A DNA stretch of 64,000 nucleotides. Source: Lasiosphaeria ovina (Eukaryota > Ascomycota > Sordariomycetes > Sordariales > Lasiosphaeriaceae). Location of the stretch: NCBI GenBank assembly GCA_033439765.1, contig JAULSN010000003.1, positions 6,262,001 through 6,326,000 of the forward strand, given 5' to 3'. Both the position numbers and the translations under genes were made by a program. The notes under the pieces were generated by a model. It had not been told where the DNA came from. It ran no database searches and saw nothing but the letters and a program-made list of their open reading frames with translations. This document shows positions 1 to 14,045 of this stretch, one piece after another. Within the stretch, counting starts at the first letter, position 1; each line of letters begins with the position of its first letter.

Positions 1-10
1 CGCGACCGCC

Positions 11-2000
11 ATGTACAAGATCGGAAATATCTATTTTATCGCGGCCATCGCCGTCATTGGTAAGTTTGCGGAAGATCTTTTCTCGGGCTGTTGTCGAGGC
101 GGACCCACCGCCTCCTAAAAATTACCTCTCTTCAAGTTGCAACACAACGAAGGCTATACTGACACTGGCTCGGATGAACAGGCGGTGGCCTTTTTGGCTT
201 CGATATCAGTAGCATGTCGGCAGTGATTTCGACGCAGCCATACCTCTGCCAGTTCAACCAACAGGGCTTCAACGAGAAGGGCCAATGCATGGGACCTACG
301 GACGATGTTCAGGGTGGAATTACGGCTGCCATGCCCGGGGGCTCGTGGCTCGGAGCCTTGATCTCGGGCATTGTCTCTGATACTTTCGGGCGCAAAAAAT
401 CAATCCAGATGGGCTCTTTGGTCTGGTCAGTGCTGGAGTCCAACAAGTGAAGAAGAACAGTTGAGGTAGGCGGCTAATGGGCTCGGGCTAACGGCTCCCT
501 AGGATTATCGGCTCCATCATCGTTTGCGCGTCGGTCAATATCCCCATGCTAGTTGTGGGTCGGATCATCAACGGGTTCTCGGTCGGAATATGCTCTGCCC
601 AAGTTCCCGTCTACATCTCCGAGCTTGCTCCCCCTTCCAAGCGTGGCCGCCTCGTCGGGTTTCAGCAATGGGCAATCACCTGGGGCATCCTGATCATGTT
701 CTTCATCTGCTACGGCAGCTCCTTCCTCGACGGAAACGCAGCATTCAGGCTGCCATGGGGTCTTCAAGCAGTTCCAGCCGCGCTGCTTTTGCTAGGCCTC
801 TGCTTTCTGCCCGAGTCACCACGGTGGCTTGCGAAGAATGACCGCTGGGAGGAGGCGAAGGAAGTGTTGACTCTTGTTCACGGCCATGGGGACCCGAATT
901 CTCTTTGGGTGCATCGAGAGATTGACGAGATCCGCGAGGTGGTGGAATTCGAGCGCGCCAATGCCGATGTCAGCTATTTCGAGCTGTTCACGCCCAAAAT
1001 GCTCAATCGGACCTCGATCGGCGTCTTTACGCAGATCTGGTCGCAATTGACTGGCATGAATGTCATGGTAAGTAACATTTCTTCGAGCCCTTGACTTCGA
1101 TACCCCTTGCTGACTCGTCACTTGATTAGATGTACTATATCACCTATGTCTTCACCATGGCAGGGCTGGCTGAAGGAGGTTGGTCTATCAGTCTATTCCG
1201 CCCTTTAACAGTTGTTCTTTTGCTGACTGGTTCAAAAAGGTGGCAATGCAGTTCTGCTCCCGAGCGGCATCCAATTCGTTATCAACGTCGTTATGACGGT
1301 GCCAGCCCTTCTATGGATGGATCGTTGGGGGCGCCGCCCAACTCTTCTCGTCGGCGCATTCTTCATGTGCCTTTGGCTGTGCATCAATGCTGGTCTATTT
1401 GCTGCCTACTCGCGACCTGCGCGACACGGCGAGTTTACTTCGACGGCCGAGTCCATGTCGATTACTGGAGCACCTGCCAAAGCCATTATCGCATCAACAT
1501 ATCTCTTCGTTGCCTCGTTCGCACCCACCTGGGGCCCCGTGTCGTGGACCTACCCTCCTGAGCTTTACCCGTTGCGCCTCCGTGGCAAAGCCGTGGCCCT
1601 TTGCACCTCTGCGAACTGGGCATTCAACTTTGCGCTGGCTTACTTTGTCCCTCCCGCATTCGCGACCATTACGTGGAGGACCTACGTCTTGTTCGCCACC
1701 TTCTGCGCCGCCATGTTCCTTCATGTCTTTTTCATGTTCCCCGAGACCGCCAACAAGCCCCTCGAAGAGGTCGAGGAGATTTTCGACGACTCGAAGCCTG
1801 GATGTAAGTTCATGCTGGCCTTTCTTTCTGCAAGCAGTTGTGCTGATCAAGATGTGACAATAGCCGTCAAATACATTGGCACCCCTGCCTGGAAGACGAG
1901 GAACACACGTAACCTGGTTCTCAGGCAAGAGCGGAACGAAATACCGATGTCCGAGGAGAAAGCTGGCTACCAAGAGCACAAAGAGACAGTCAACCCCTAA
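11..2000 (+). CDS. MFS sugar transporter (six exons)
   Basis: Plasma-membrane monosaccharide carrier of the sugar porter family. Exons 11-59, 182-425, 503-1067, 1130-1178, 1240-1803 and 1864-2000 join in frame to 535 residues, the usual length for this family. Visible family motifs are the GRKKS loop after helix 2, the GRIINGFSVG...PVYISELAP block, PESPRWL before the central loop, and PETANKPLEEVEEIF after the last helix. The start at 11 (MYKIGNIYF) resembles that of fungal hexose transporters, but an upstream exon beyond the window edge cannot be excluded. The substrate (glucose or another monosaccharide) cannot be read from the sequence. The C-terminal tail from exon 6 is short, hydrophilic and Glu/Lys-rich. 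Confidence 0.93.
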
Positions 2001-5000
2001 ATCGGCAATTTCTTTTCACGTTTGGCTTGAAATTTGGCGTTTCGAGCTCGTGTGGGCAGATTGACGTGGCACGACCTGTGGCCCCCACTGGGAGCAGTCT
2101 CCGCATGGGAATGCATCTTTTTACAGCACAGGGTTAGGGGGATGTCGGATCTTCAACGCATGGATGGGACAGTGGTCACCGAAATTGCACATGTGCATCA
2201 CGGGCTTGGGATTATGGAGTATGGTTTGAGAATTTGTTTAAGTCATAGCCGCTATGATGATATCATTCGTAATTCAACGCATTGTGTTCGTCTCGTAATA
2301 TATTTTCTTCTTTTTTGCCCGTCCTCCGGCCTCAAGAAGAAGGGAATGAGGTGATGGCTTTATTCCTTCCGACGGATCACCGTGATTGGTTCATGATTTC
2401 AATCAATGCCGCGCTTCATGCTGACTGATCCTTATTGATCGGCCTCCCATTATCACCACCGATCTCTTGATAAAGATGGTTTGAACTCTGGGCTCTTCTA
2501 GCTAGCATCGGAGAATGTCAAACCTGTGAAGTGGCCTACTAGGGATGGCTAGGCGCAAAGCCTGCTGTCAAATTCTACGTACCCCTTCAGACCACTCACA
2601 TATGGGCTTGGACTTATGGAACCCTATCAAATCAGGCGTCGGCGTTCCTCAGCATGGTGACCAAACAAGCAGGCCTGCAGGTGTAGGGCATATTTCAGCC
2701 ATTATCGCGAAGTGGAGGGTCAAGAAATCCACTCACTGAGCTTGATATGAAGCGGAGCAAAGGTGGTTGGTATGCCTGCCACTCAAATGGTGTTGATACC
2801 CCCCTTTAAGCTTTGTTCCTTGGTACTCAGGAAGCGTCCTCAAGGGGGTACGGTACTTGCCTGCCTTGCCCAGTGACTTAGCGAACATCCCCCGCCCGAA
2901 ACCTGTGAGTCAATGGCTGGGAATTTTGTCCTCCGTACTCGGTGCATTTAATCCTCCTAGATGTTAGCCGTCATATTGTCTCCTCTTGGGTGGTCGGCTA
3001 AGACTCAGGGGGTCTCCGGTCTGGTGATAGTGGCGCGACATCAAAATCAATACATGGGCTGTCACCTCGCCGCCGGCATTTCGAGAGCTCTGCCTGCCGT
3101 GCTACACTTGGCTGGTTTGGTGGTGGTGACTAGTGGGATAAGGGGGCGTCTCTCTGTTTTGTGCTCCGTCGGCATTCCCAAGGCTGGCTGTCCACCTGTC
3201 CAACTACAGTTGGCTGGTTTCGTGGCAACGGCACAAGGGGGGTGGGTGTCCTCCCTTTCTGCGCTCCCCCGGATTCAGAAATGATAGGCGGAGAGCAACT
3301 GCCTACTTCGCGGCGAGGTTGACATCACCTCCTTATTTTGCGCGGCCGCACCCCTCACTAGTTATTGTTTTCCTTCTCCCTGCAAATTTTCGTGATTCAA
3401 CGACGTGTCTTGCAGGAGAACAGGGGACGCGGGTGTGACGCTGTGAGCCAAGATATACTAAGAGTGGTGTGCCGGGCGCCGCTGCCATTTGCTTGCGGGG
3501 GAAAACAGGAGGCGTTTGCAAAAGTGCCTCGCTGATTGGAGCTTAAAGGCGTAGGTAGGTAATTATTGCGAAATCGTAATTAGGCAAGGTAGGCGAAGAG
3601 TCACGGAAAGCCTTTTTGAGCACCCTTGGCGTCGGTTGGGGTCCAAAACCTGGTAGTCTTCTCTTTGGGGGCCTGATCTCCACATGCGTTTAGTTTGGTG
3701 TTGAGGAGGAGCTGCAGTCGACTGTCCATTGAGGCTTAGTCTGCTCCATGGCTCCATGGATCAAGCCCCAAGGAGGCGGGCCGAGGATTGGCCCGCTCTT
3801 TGTCGTCCGCGTTCTATCTTTGGCGAACCTTGTTGGCGATTTCTTTCCCTTTGGCGCTCGTCTATCCCGAGGCTAATGCGGCCCAACGGCAATTTAAGCG
3901 ATCAGACTGATAAATTCTCATATTGAAGGCTAGTTCGAGGGATTCGCTTGGTAAACAAGCGCGGGAGGCGCAAGCCGACATCGCGCGAGGTGGAGAGGTA
4001 GCTCCAACCCCGTGCCTCCCGTCAACCTGGTTCACAGAACTACGGCTTAAACGTCCGTAAGTATCACGTAATGAGCTTTTTGGTCGGTGAGGTGCTCAAC
4101 TCGGTGCCTGACAAGAGAATTACTCAACAGCAAAAGGGGGGACGTGCTGGCCCAAACAGCAGACCAGTCTGGTAAGCCCCTCAGCGCCATGTTCCAGAAT
4201 CTTTCTCCCTTAACGAGCTCTGCGCATTGACTCGAATTGCTTCAAGAGACTGACGTGCAATGGGCTCCCGAAGTGTCTGGATGTATGGTACTGCGGACAG
4301 AGGCGCATTGTCACGCACATGCTCGACGGGAAGATGGTCTCGACTCGCGGATTTACAAGCCCGTTCAGGCAAGCCTCGGGTGTTTGGGTGCCGCGTTTCG
4401 GTAGTGTGATCTGTGCCAGGAACCAGCATCGCAGCCACAAATTGTCGTGTTTCTTGGATTTCTTGGGGGAGGAGGGGGTAGATTGGCATCAAAACAGGGC
4501 CGGGCTGTGTTCCATTAATGTTCTGTGCCACCTTCAGACTTCTTTCTGAGCCCAGTCTGGATGTTGGCGTGAGTGGCCGATTTCGCCGACTGGTGGCCCG
4601 TGCCAGCTTCTTATCGTGGCTTGTGAGGCTAGGATTGGTTGGGACACGACGTGGTCCCCGTGGATTGCTGGGCAAGCTGGGCGAACCAGGGCCAGGGTTG
4701 CTACCACGGACAGTACATTACATGCGTGCATTACGTATTGGGGGTTGTGAGGAAGGGAAAGTGTAGGGCAACTGGGAGCACCTGCGCTTTGACAGTAATC
4801 CAAAGGCACGTGGCCGTCCTGTCCTGGCGCATGTCCGCCCAAACGGCATTCTGGCTCAAACTGAAAGAAGGGGGGGGGGGGGGTTGGTTTCTAGAAGGTC
4901 CGGGCTTCTATGTGGTTGGTAGCTGGTAAGCAAGCTACACCCAGGTAATCTCATTAGCTCCAGGCACACACAATATACACTGTGTGTGGAAACCCGGGGA

Positions 5001-7757
5001 GCAAGACGCCACGTCGCCATGTTCGGGATTACTTGAACTTGGGTAGTAGCGGGGGAGAAGGCCCTGGACCTACTCCATTGCTCCTTTGATAAGATGATCT
5101 TCGCGAAAGGAAAAGAAGACAAATTCGGCGAACAGCATCTCTCTGCCCTAATTCCCTTTCGACCTCGACGGGCAGGTAAGAATCTCTGTGTCAGACAATG
5201 GAATCGACTGGAGTGCGGGGGCAAGCGCAATCCTAACAGTGGAGTTCGGTGAATGATGCGAGCTTCCTTCAGCCCAGCGACCCCGCTGCCCGTCGCTCTT
5301 GCCAAGCCCATTCAGCCAAACCCCCGCCTAGGCAAGGGCTCCTGCGAGCAATCCGCCGCTCCCGCAACGCCCAGACGATGAGCACCCTGTAGAAGATGAC
5401 GGACGAGATCTGACCCCACTGCCACACGTGGAAGGCTTGGAATGCGTGGAATGCGTGGAATAAAATGACAGATCAGACGCGCGATCAGACGAAACATTTG
5501 AGCCCCTGGGCACTGATCGGAACCAAAAACCCACACAGATGTTGGATGAGCCACCAACAACTACGGAGTGCTTCGTCCATACATTACCTTGGAATATGTC
5601 GTCTGGCTGCAAACACGGCGGGATGCGATAAGTTTCGACAGGCTCTGTTCTCTCTGTCCCTCGCTTCGACAGATTTTGGGGGCTGGCTTGGTGCCTGCCC
5701 GTAACGGCTGCTTGGCTGCCTGCCTCAAGTTTGCCTGCCGCGGGCACTGAGGTGGAAAGAGAATGCAAGCCTGGGGAACAAGAAATTCGCGCGTCGCCAT
5801 CCACCCTCCATTCCAGCCATTCCACCGTCAGCGCGGCTCGCAAGCTCTTCCGAACTGTCTTTCTTCCCCGGAAATAGTCCCTCTGTCTCGCTCTGATCGC
5901 GGGACGACCAAAACCTCGGGACCGCAAATTAACCAAGGCGGCCATGCTAGCCTGTCAGCCATCCCGTATTGCTCCCACATGGCACCCACCCGGCGTAAAA
6001 ACGGCACCGCTGTGCACAAAACCCGACCTGGACCCGGTTGGCACCGCTGCCAAGTGCGCGGAGGCAATAAAAATGGACAAAATCAGGTAGTTTCGCTGCG
6101 TTCCCGGGGGGGTCTGCAGGCCCTAGTGCGCCTGCGTAGCCATACAAGCCATACTATCCCCTACGAACAGCAGACGAAGCTATCTCGTTTCTCCCTTGCC
6201 TTGGCCGGCAGTGTTTCCCAGTTGAGCCAGGTCGAGCCCGACATGTTTGCCGCGGCGATTACAGCCGCAGAGCAACTGCACAACGCTACGCCACTGGCAA
6301 ACATGTTTTGCAGGTGGAATCATGGATACGTGTCCCGGCCGAGAGTGAGCCGGCAAGCAGGAGGAAGAGGCGCACATCATCCATGCTCTGCACCAGCTCA
6401 GACTGTCTGCTCATTGAAGTTCGGCCGTGAATTTCCCATTAAGCTGCATTCAGCGAGGGTCAACTAATTATCTCGATCCAGGAAGGGTGCAATCTTGCAG
6501 GCGAGTCTCCCAGCGAGAACTTACAACGGAGGGCATACAGTATGTATATAGACAGTATGTATATACATACATGTATGTACCTCACCCCAATTACCTGTCG
6601 TGTTATCACATTGCTCCCACGCAACTGCACTTCGGGCGAACCCCGGCCGACCTGGCTGGAGGGGTTTGTGGTTCGACGCTGCAGAGGGTGCGTTTCTTCA
6701 CAAAAGATGCAGCAGTCTTCATTCGCCCCTCACAGCGCCCATCCAAGTTTGCTAATGAGCGGCCGCGATGTCGTTCTCGTCGCATCGCTTATGTGATGAT
6801 TTCTTGAGGAAAAGGACCAAGCTGCTGCCACGCCAGCCAGCCTCCTCCCCCAGTCCTCACACCCTGCTCCGCCCAGAAAATAGAGGTCTTTTCCCCTCCC
6901 CTCTGCTACCAATGCCAACCACACCAATTAGGCGCGAAAACCAACCCCAACCCCAACCCCAAGCCCCCCGGGGCCGGGCGCCGGCCCCGGGGAGCAACGC
7001 CACCATGATAGACGCGCCAGGTCGGCTAGATGTTTCCTCCTGTCATCAATCTTCCCGGACGAGAAATGATGTGCTCCGTTCTATCCTGCCCCTGGCTGGC
7101 CAGGCCATGCCGGCCGGCGCCGCAACGCCGCAGCTGTGCTTGCAGGATCGATTGGCCAAGCAATATCATACACAGAGGCCCGAGTTGCCATGTAACACGG
7201 GGGCCGCCCAGACAGTGCTAGAGCAGAGGTCATCCGCTCTGCACACGTCTAGACCTGCTCGAGACTATTGCAGATGAACCACATGGCTTAAGCCCCCTTC
7301 TCCTGGAAGCCGGTAGCTTCGACTGCTGTGCGACCCCTACTTCATCCCTCAACCAAGGTAGCGAGGTACCTGGCGACTGAAGGTTCGGATATGTATGGAA
7401 GACACATCCATGGCACCTGGCGGCATTAGACTGCATGGTCCCCTCCACCCCCCCTCCTCCCTCACAAACGTTTCCTCCCACTAGACGCGTATATCGTTCA
7501 TTTCCCATCTTGGTGTGGTTTCTGAACCCTTGGTCCCTTGGCGGGGGAGAGGGAGGGCCGACATGATATGTCTGCATCGCCAAACATGAAGTGATATATC
7601 TACCTATCCTGTCTCATCCTTCCGGCCTGCTTGCCCCGACGCTGTCCAGATCTTTGGCCATCGAGGACTCGTTATTTTTATACCGCGCACAATCCACCTT
7701 GTCTCTTATCTTCCATCCCATTATTAATTTAGTCGACCCGAAAGCATCCCGGGAACC
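2001..7757. other. intergenic, no gene recognised
   Basis: About 5.7 kb without a supported gene. Open frames up to about 230 codons exist, for example at 5328-5945 (-) and 5763-6467 (+). They overlap each other on both strands, have no recognisable domain, and look like chance frames in GC-rich DNA. Small features are a diverged tandem duplication at 3074-3270, a homopolymer G run near 4868, a GGAATGCGT triplet repeat near 5440-5460, a TATG/TACA-rich stretch at 6537-6580, and CCCCAA repeats near 6940-6962. Confidence 0.6.
3074..3270. repeat. diverged tandem duplication, about 96 bp unit
   Basis: Two adjacent units start with CGGCATT at 3074 and 3170. They share the order CGGCATT, then a CTGCCTGCC or CTGTCCACCTG stretch, then TTGGCTGGTTTSGTGG, a GGGGG-rich run, and TTYTGYGCTCC. 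The units have drifted considerably, so this is an old local duplication. Confidence 0.45.
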
Positions 7758-9372
7758 ATGGATCACCTTGCGGCGCTCTTATTCCCACGTGCGAACGCCG
7801 CATCGACAACACCAACCGGCGCTCTGCCTACTAATGCACCTTTCGGGGCTTCACCAGGGGCGCCACTGCCGACTGACTACTGCACCCTCAAGTATGCGGG
7901 TTTGACATCCGGGCCCATTCCCGACCAAGGTCAACGAAGTCTCGCCGCTATCTGGTCGCTCGTGGCTCTGTCAACATTGTTCATAGCCCTACGCATCTAC
8001 TGCAAGATATGGAGGTTGCGGAAGCTATGGTGGGACGATTGGGTCTTGTTCCTCAGTTGGGTACTGATCCCCGCCTCAACTCCCTAATCGCACGCTGGCT
8101 TTCGTGCCCGGGGACACAAACACTGACGATGACTGTCACACCTAGGTATGCCTCGTCATTGATGGCGCCATGTCTCAGCGGGCTGTCGACCTCGGCTTTG
8201 GTCGATACCCGTGCGACATTGACCCGCGGAACTTCCCCCTCATCGGCCTCGAGGGTCAGAACATTGGGGCCACGTTTGGCATGTTCGCTGTCGTCTGGTC
8301 AAAGACTTCGTTTGCCATTACCCTACTGCGCCTAACCGAGGGAAAGACCAAGGCTTTCATATGGTGCATCATTGTCTCGATGAACATCATCTTCTTCCTC
8401 GAAGCCCTCTTTGTCTGGGTCCAATGCACGCCCATCTCCAAGACGTGGCTCCCTAGCACGCCGGGAACTTGCTGGGGCAGCCACCCCGTCAACGTTTATG
8501 GCGTCTTTGCCGGCTGCTTCTCGGGCGTCTGCGATATCATCCTTGCCTTGTTGCCGTGGCGCCTTGTGTGGAGCCTGCAGATGCAGAAGAAGGAGAAGAT
8601 CGGTGTCGGTATTGCTATGAGCATGGGAGTCTTGTAAGTCCCATTCTGCCGAACTCGTCCTGTTCCAGGCGCCATCCAAGTGTGACATAAGCTGATTACC
8701 TGTTGCTACAGCGCTGGTGCGACTGCTTTTGTCAAGTCACACATGATCTTGACCCTGGGCACTTCGAATTTCAGCTGTACGTCCCTACCGTCCTACTTAC
8801 TTCTACAGCCCCCTCCTAGTCTTTCAACGCCGCTAACATGCTCTGCCTTGCTAGACGACGGGTGCGAGCTTCTCGTGTGGGCCGCAGCCGAGATTGCGAC
8901 CACCATCATGGCAGCGTGCATCCCGATCCTGCGCGTCTTTGTGCGCGAGGTGCGCGAGCGCACCATCGCCCGGTCCGGCGCCCTTTCCAACAACGAGAAC
9001 TACTACTACAAGAGGAAGGTCATGAGCGGCACTGGCGGCAGTGGCGGCAGCAGCAGCCACACCAGCAGCAGCAATCGCCCGCGCTCCGGCCTGGTCTTTT
9101 CCGCCCCCGCCATCTCGTTGGCCGTAACCAAGCCGCCGCTCAGCCCACCGCTGGGCGCCGACGACAGCAGCGAGAAGCACATCCTGCCCATCGTCCACGA
9201 GGACGCCGCCAGCAGCGGTAACGAAGACTCGTCCTCGCCTTCGGGCAGCCGCAAGAACGTCAGGATAGTCCGCACCCAGGAGTATGCCGTCGAGTACCGC
9301 GACCGTGGTCGAGATTCCGGCGACGCTGGGTACGTGCACGAGCTGAGAACTCTGCCGAACCACGCACGGTAG
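7758..9372 (+). CDS. PTH11-like rhodopsin-domain membrane protein
   Basis: Predicted seven-helix fungal integral membrane protein (rhodopsin-domain/PTH11-like superfamily). Members are thought to act in surface sensing, but a ligand cannot be assigned. Exons 7758-8060, 8146-8633, 8712-8776 and 8855-9372 give 457 residues in one frame. About 55 N-terminal residues precede the first helix, and the KLWWDDW motif after helix 2 is typical of the family. Helices continue through the WSKTSFAITLLRLT, IIFFLEALFVWVQC, DIILALLPWRLVW and AAAEIATTIMAACIPILRV regions. The cytoplasmic tail is Ser/Gly-rich. Two intron positions match those of the gene at 30373-31750: after the Trp of exon 1, and around the tiny 65-nt exon. 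Confidence 0.88.
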
Positions 9373-11704
9373 CGGGGTTCTCCTCTTGTTTGTGTCTTCG
9401 CGCTTCCTTTGCTATTGTCTTTTTCATCTCGTCCGATTTCCCATTCTTTTTCTATTGGTTGGAGAGAAACAGAAGTAATGTCGGTCGACTTTGCACAATA
9501 CGCACTGCAACTTGGATGCCAACCAACTTCAACCAAATGTGGGCCGCCATGAGACTCGGTCATGATTTTGGGGTGTTAATGAGTAATGCTGGGATAGAAC
9601 ATGAGAGTTTTGCATGTCTGTACGATGATGGAATGGGGCGGTATGATATGACTGGCGTGGCAAGCGCACTTGTAACTTATGGGTGTTGGGGATAACGGTT
9701 TGAATGGGGTCATGGCGTTGGCGGATGTCTGTTGAGCACAATGAGCGAGATACCAATTCACAACTGTATAAATATTAGTTATCTATATCTGAGCTGTATA
9801 TATCCCGTGGGTACAATGCCTACTTGTTCGATAGCCGGCGGGAATTACTTGTGACAATGGAATGAACTAGAATTAGCCAACTGACTCCTGAGTCCAGCCC
9901 AGCTGAACCAAAAAAGCATGCCACTCTTTCTTTACACAGGGGCGGCAGAAACTCGTTCGGAATTTGTTGGATCGTCTGTTTGAGACGCCGCAGCTCCCCT
10001 TTCTTTGGCTTTGTTCCATTCCCACCTTGTTGAATTTGTGATGAAACACAACTTCCTCGGACGGAAATAGTCGCTTGCATACCCTCGAACGAAATAACTA
10101 TCTAGGTATCTTGCCTACCGGCACTTCCAGACAATTTTGTCAATACCTTGCTCTCATATTTCCCGATTTCCACCCTAACAATCCCGATGGTCTATCCCAT
10201 TGATGCATCTGCGTTCCAGAGCGTTCTAAATGTTCTTTACTTCGGCTTGACGCAGGCTGATCGTGGAACTGTATTGCTAAGAGATCGTTTCCAAGGCCGG
10301 GGAAGGAGGTCATAATTATTAGCCTGGGAGATGAGGGGATGGAAAATTTGTTAGACAACACTCCCTGGATTGATTTCGTCGCCCGCCGAGGTTCTCAGGT
10401 CTCTCATTTTCTGGCCAATTTACCCCAGAGGATTCTGGAGCCATCCAGATTTCGAGTTGCTTCTTCCATTTCCATGCTGGTAGAATAAGATTGTTATGGC
10501 GTCACCCCGGGTTACACAGACAGCCGTTCCCGATACAATGTTGGGATACTGCCTCTTTACCAAGACTATGAAATTGACTTAACTGTGGTTCAGTTTGGGG
10601 AGGGCTGTCAAGACCCGTTCGTTATCAGAGACCTCACCATATTTTCTCGGACAAATATATATATACATATCCAATCACCCGGCGCGTGTAAAACAACCAC
10701 CATACACACCCATTCATTAATCGTAAACATCGACATAATTAGCTGACCGGACTTTGCCGTATGTCGCGATCGACACTTGCGCACCCATCTTCCTCTCTGC
10801 CCACACCCTGTGCAGCAATCAGGTATTTAATGCAGGTGCCTTGCAGCCCGCGAGATGCCCGATTACATAAAACGCAGCCCTGCGCCTTTTTTAGGCCTGG
10901 AGCTGAGATTGACAGGGCCGAAGAGGGTGTGAAGCCGCTTATTCATCGAGCTGAAGCGACTGAAAGGGGGGCTATCTCATTCGTCCGCCTGCAAGACCGT
11001 GGCAAAAGTGATCGGGGATTTGATGACAGATCGAAGGGCACTTATGTAGGAATCTACAGAGAAAAAGTCGCTGCAGCTGCGGGGGGCCTTCCATGCCTCG
11101 CCCATGGAAGCTTAATTCGGCTTGGCCATAAAGAAGGCCTTCGGGGTTTGCCGCGTACCTAGGGCTGGCTGGCCATCCAGGGATGTATCCCTTCGGCCGG
11201 AGTCTGCCTGGAGGCTGGAGGTTCAGCCCTCTACATCGGAGCCGGTGCTGCGACGGGCGCATTGCAACCTAAACCCAACGCCAAAGGTTGTATCCATAGC
11301 GCAAGTCTCACACCCCTTCCACGCCGCAGCCAGAGGGCGCCTCGCTTACAGATGCCGATCGGCAGTTGAGATAGAGGCTTGGCTTCCTGCTGATTAAGAT
11401 TCTTTGGCTGCTGCCACGGCAGGAGATGCGGTTCTCATTTGAGAAATCCATATCATGTCATGTAACCCGCCGATTCGGGGGATGGTGGTTGGACGAGGGT
11501 ACGCGTTAAGGGGTCATTGTCGCCTGAAAAGTAGAAGTAGTTCAACGTTCGCATCGAATCCCCCCACCAGCTCGATCTTCGGCCTTATGTTGGCACTGTG
11601 AAGCAAGAAAGCAACCGTGGGACGACAAACCCATCTTTGTTCTAACTTCCCCTTACACACAGCGGACGCCAGTCTCCAGGACCATCACCGAGCCCCGGCG
11701 AGCT
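9373..11704. other. intergenic, no gene recognised
   Basis: About 2.3 kb between two PTH11-like genes. The first part is AT-rich 3' flank (from 9730). A TATA-rich stretch (ATATATATATACATAT) lies at 10654-10670. Frames such as 10761-11162 (+) carry no recognisable domain. Confidence 0.5.
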
Positions 11705-13280
11705 ATGCCTGGTATCTATGCCGTCATGGCCGAGGCCGCATCAAAGCGAGCAGCAACGCAGCTCCCGGGCGACTTTCTCAACGAGACAAGGGGCGGCGCC
11801 CTGGTCGGCATATCCATCGGCTTTGCCGTCATCACCAGCGTAGTGGTGCCGCTCCGGTTCTATGCCCGTACTCTACGGCCCGCAAGCTTCGGCCTCGATG
11901 ACTTCCTGATCCTCGCTGCCTATATCTTCAACCTTGCCCTGTGTGCTCTGGGAATAAGTAAGACGGCACCACTTCCCCCAGTTCTGGCATTGACGGTTGC
12001 CGCCAACCGCCCTGGCCGTTCATCAACATCTCGACGAACACATACTCAGGGGGGGTTATGCTAACTTTCCATAGCCATGGTTCAGATCGGTGGCGTCGGG
12101 CAGCACGTCGAGGCGCTCGAGCTCCGCAACCCGAGCGCGCTCGTCGGGTGGGCCAAGGTGCTGCTGGCGTTTGAGTTTGTCTACTTCACGGCCGTGGCTC
12201 TACCCAAGATGTCTATCCTGTGCCTATACCTACGCGTCTTCAAGTGGGCGCACGGGCCGATGCGGACGGCGTCACTCGCCCTGTTCGGGTTCGTCGCCGC
12301 CACATGGCTGTCCATGATGGTGACCGTGTGCTTTCAGTGCCGGCCGATTGCCTTCTGGTGGGACCGCTCAATCCCCGGCGGCCGTTGCATCGATGTCCAG
12401 GCCTTCTACCATGCCCAGAGCATCCCGGGGGTCGTACTCGACTTGTTCATCATGGCCCTCCCGCTGCGCACCATCTGGGGCCTATCCATGCCCACGGCCA
12501 AGAGGCTGGCTCTTGTCCTGGTCTTCTTAGTGGCCAGTCTGTGGGTTCTTGTGTCCAGGACATGTCCGTTGCGAGCGTGGCTGCTCACCAAGCTGTAGTG
12601 GTGTCGTTGCGTCTGTTGTGCGCGCGACGATGTTGTTCAGCAACTCGGCATTTGATGACAGGACATGTGAGTTATACCGCTGAAAATACCTTATCCGCTT
12701 CCTCAGGGAGCTGACCACTAACATATGGACAGGGGCGTCTGTGCTTCTCTGCGGCTGGTCCGTCGTCGAGTCGTCTTGCTACATTACGGCCAACTGCTTG
12801 TCGTCAATGCGGCCCCTGGTTTCTCACTTTGCGCCGCAATGGCTGAAGGACGGCTTCCAGAAAGCCGTCGAGTCAGTCAGTCGGCATACCTTGATTATTT
12901 CGGCTTCAGCAAGCGGATCGCGGCCGAGAAAGGCTGCCACTCGCCCGGACGACGACACTATTGAACTCACTCCTGAGTATACACGGGATGGAAAAGGGCG
13001 GGCCAATTCCAGCGCCAATGCATCGTTGCACGACGACCCGTACCACACAGCGGCGGTCTCAGCTACCACTGACATGCATGGCACGCTTGAAGATCACGGC
13101 AGCGCATCCCAGGAATTTCACGATGGCTATCCTGGCCTGCCTTCTAGCCAGCTTCGCGTTACTGGCGGAAGGACCAAGGTCTGGGATACCCAGGATCACG
13201 GCCGGGTTCAAGTCATAACAGAGGTCACTACCGAGGTGACAAATGGGGCAAGCAGGAAAGATGTCAGGAACTATGTTTAA
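11705..13280 (+). CDS. PTH11-like rhodopsin-domain membrane protein
   Basis: Second predicted seven-helix rhodopsin-domain protein. Exons 11705-11957, 12075-12540, 12599-12666 and 12733-13280 join in frame to 444 residues. Visible are the FGLDDFLILAAY motif (the family's DD after helix 2), the ALPKMSILCLYLRVF helix, WDRSIPGGRC in the second extracellular region, and VVLDLFIMALPLRTIW. The 68-nt exon 3 restores the FSNSAFDDRTWAS segment that normally precedes helix 7. The C-terminal tail (from about residue 300) is polar. It is more distant from the 7758 and 30373 genes than those are from each other, and its introns differ. An in-frame ATG at 11726 is an alternative start. Confidence 0.85.
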
Positions 13281-14045
13281 GTGTACAAGCTCTTGTCTAG
13301 TCGTCTGCTGAACTTGACCTTTTTTTGCCCTGTCTTATCACTTGCTATATTAGGTCGGACAATAGAAACGATGCTCAGATCATGACACACAAACTGCCTG
13401 CTAATTATCTTGCTAACCAAAACAAGCTAACTCACCAGTCTATGAGCATATTGGCCCTTGCTTGCCGGAATCAGAAATCTTCAGCCAGAGCGTGTGTTCG
13501 TATCTGATCCAACCCGAGGCGGGCCAGCCGATTTGCTGCGCACAACAGTTACATTCTACTATCGGGATTGCATTCCCATCAATTGGCTGGCTCGGTGGCC
13601 CTTTCGGAGCGGCTGAGGGTTTATGAGTCCTCCCCGGAGAAGGCCAAGAGCTGCACTGCAACCGTCGTGAATTGACTACCTAAGGTAGCAAATATCAAGG
13701 GAAAGATTAATGAAACCCCTTTCAATCGTTTTGGAGAAGAATATCGAGGACATTCGGGCCTTTAAGCCTTCCCTTGCGTCAACCGCGGTTTCAATGGCGT
13801 GCGAAGTGCCGACCGCGGACGAGCCAATAATGTCACCGGCCTTCAAGCCCGGGATGCAAGTTGGTGCTCGAGTTTGAGCCCGGTGACTCATGTCGGCAGC
13901 CAAGAGCCAAGAAAGATCCGGAATCAGAGGGACCAAGTACTCATATAATACAGTGTGCTATGGTTCAGCAAGGCCATAGATCAATCGCGCCAAAGGGGTA
14001 TCAACTTGAGGCAGTCTCGGTCGAGTACCTCAGATCAGACACAAG
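13281..14045. other. intergenic, no gene recognised
   Basis: About 0.76 kb of 3' flank of the membrane protein gene and 5' flank of the methyltransferase gene. No coding or RNA feature was recognised. Confidence 0.5.

Noticed and set aside
5328..5945. Minus-strand frame of 205 codons
   Set aside because: Ser/Gly/Arg-rich translation without a domain, crossed by other open frames on both strands. Chance frame in GC-rich DNA.
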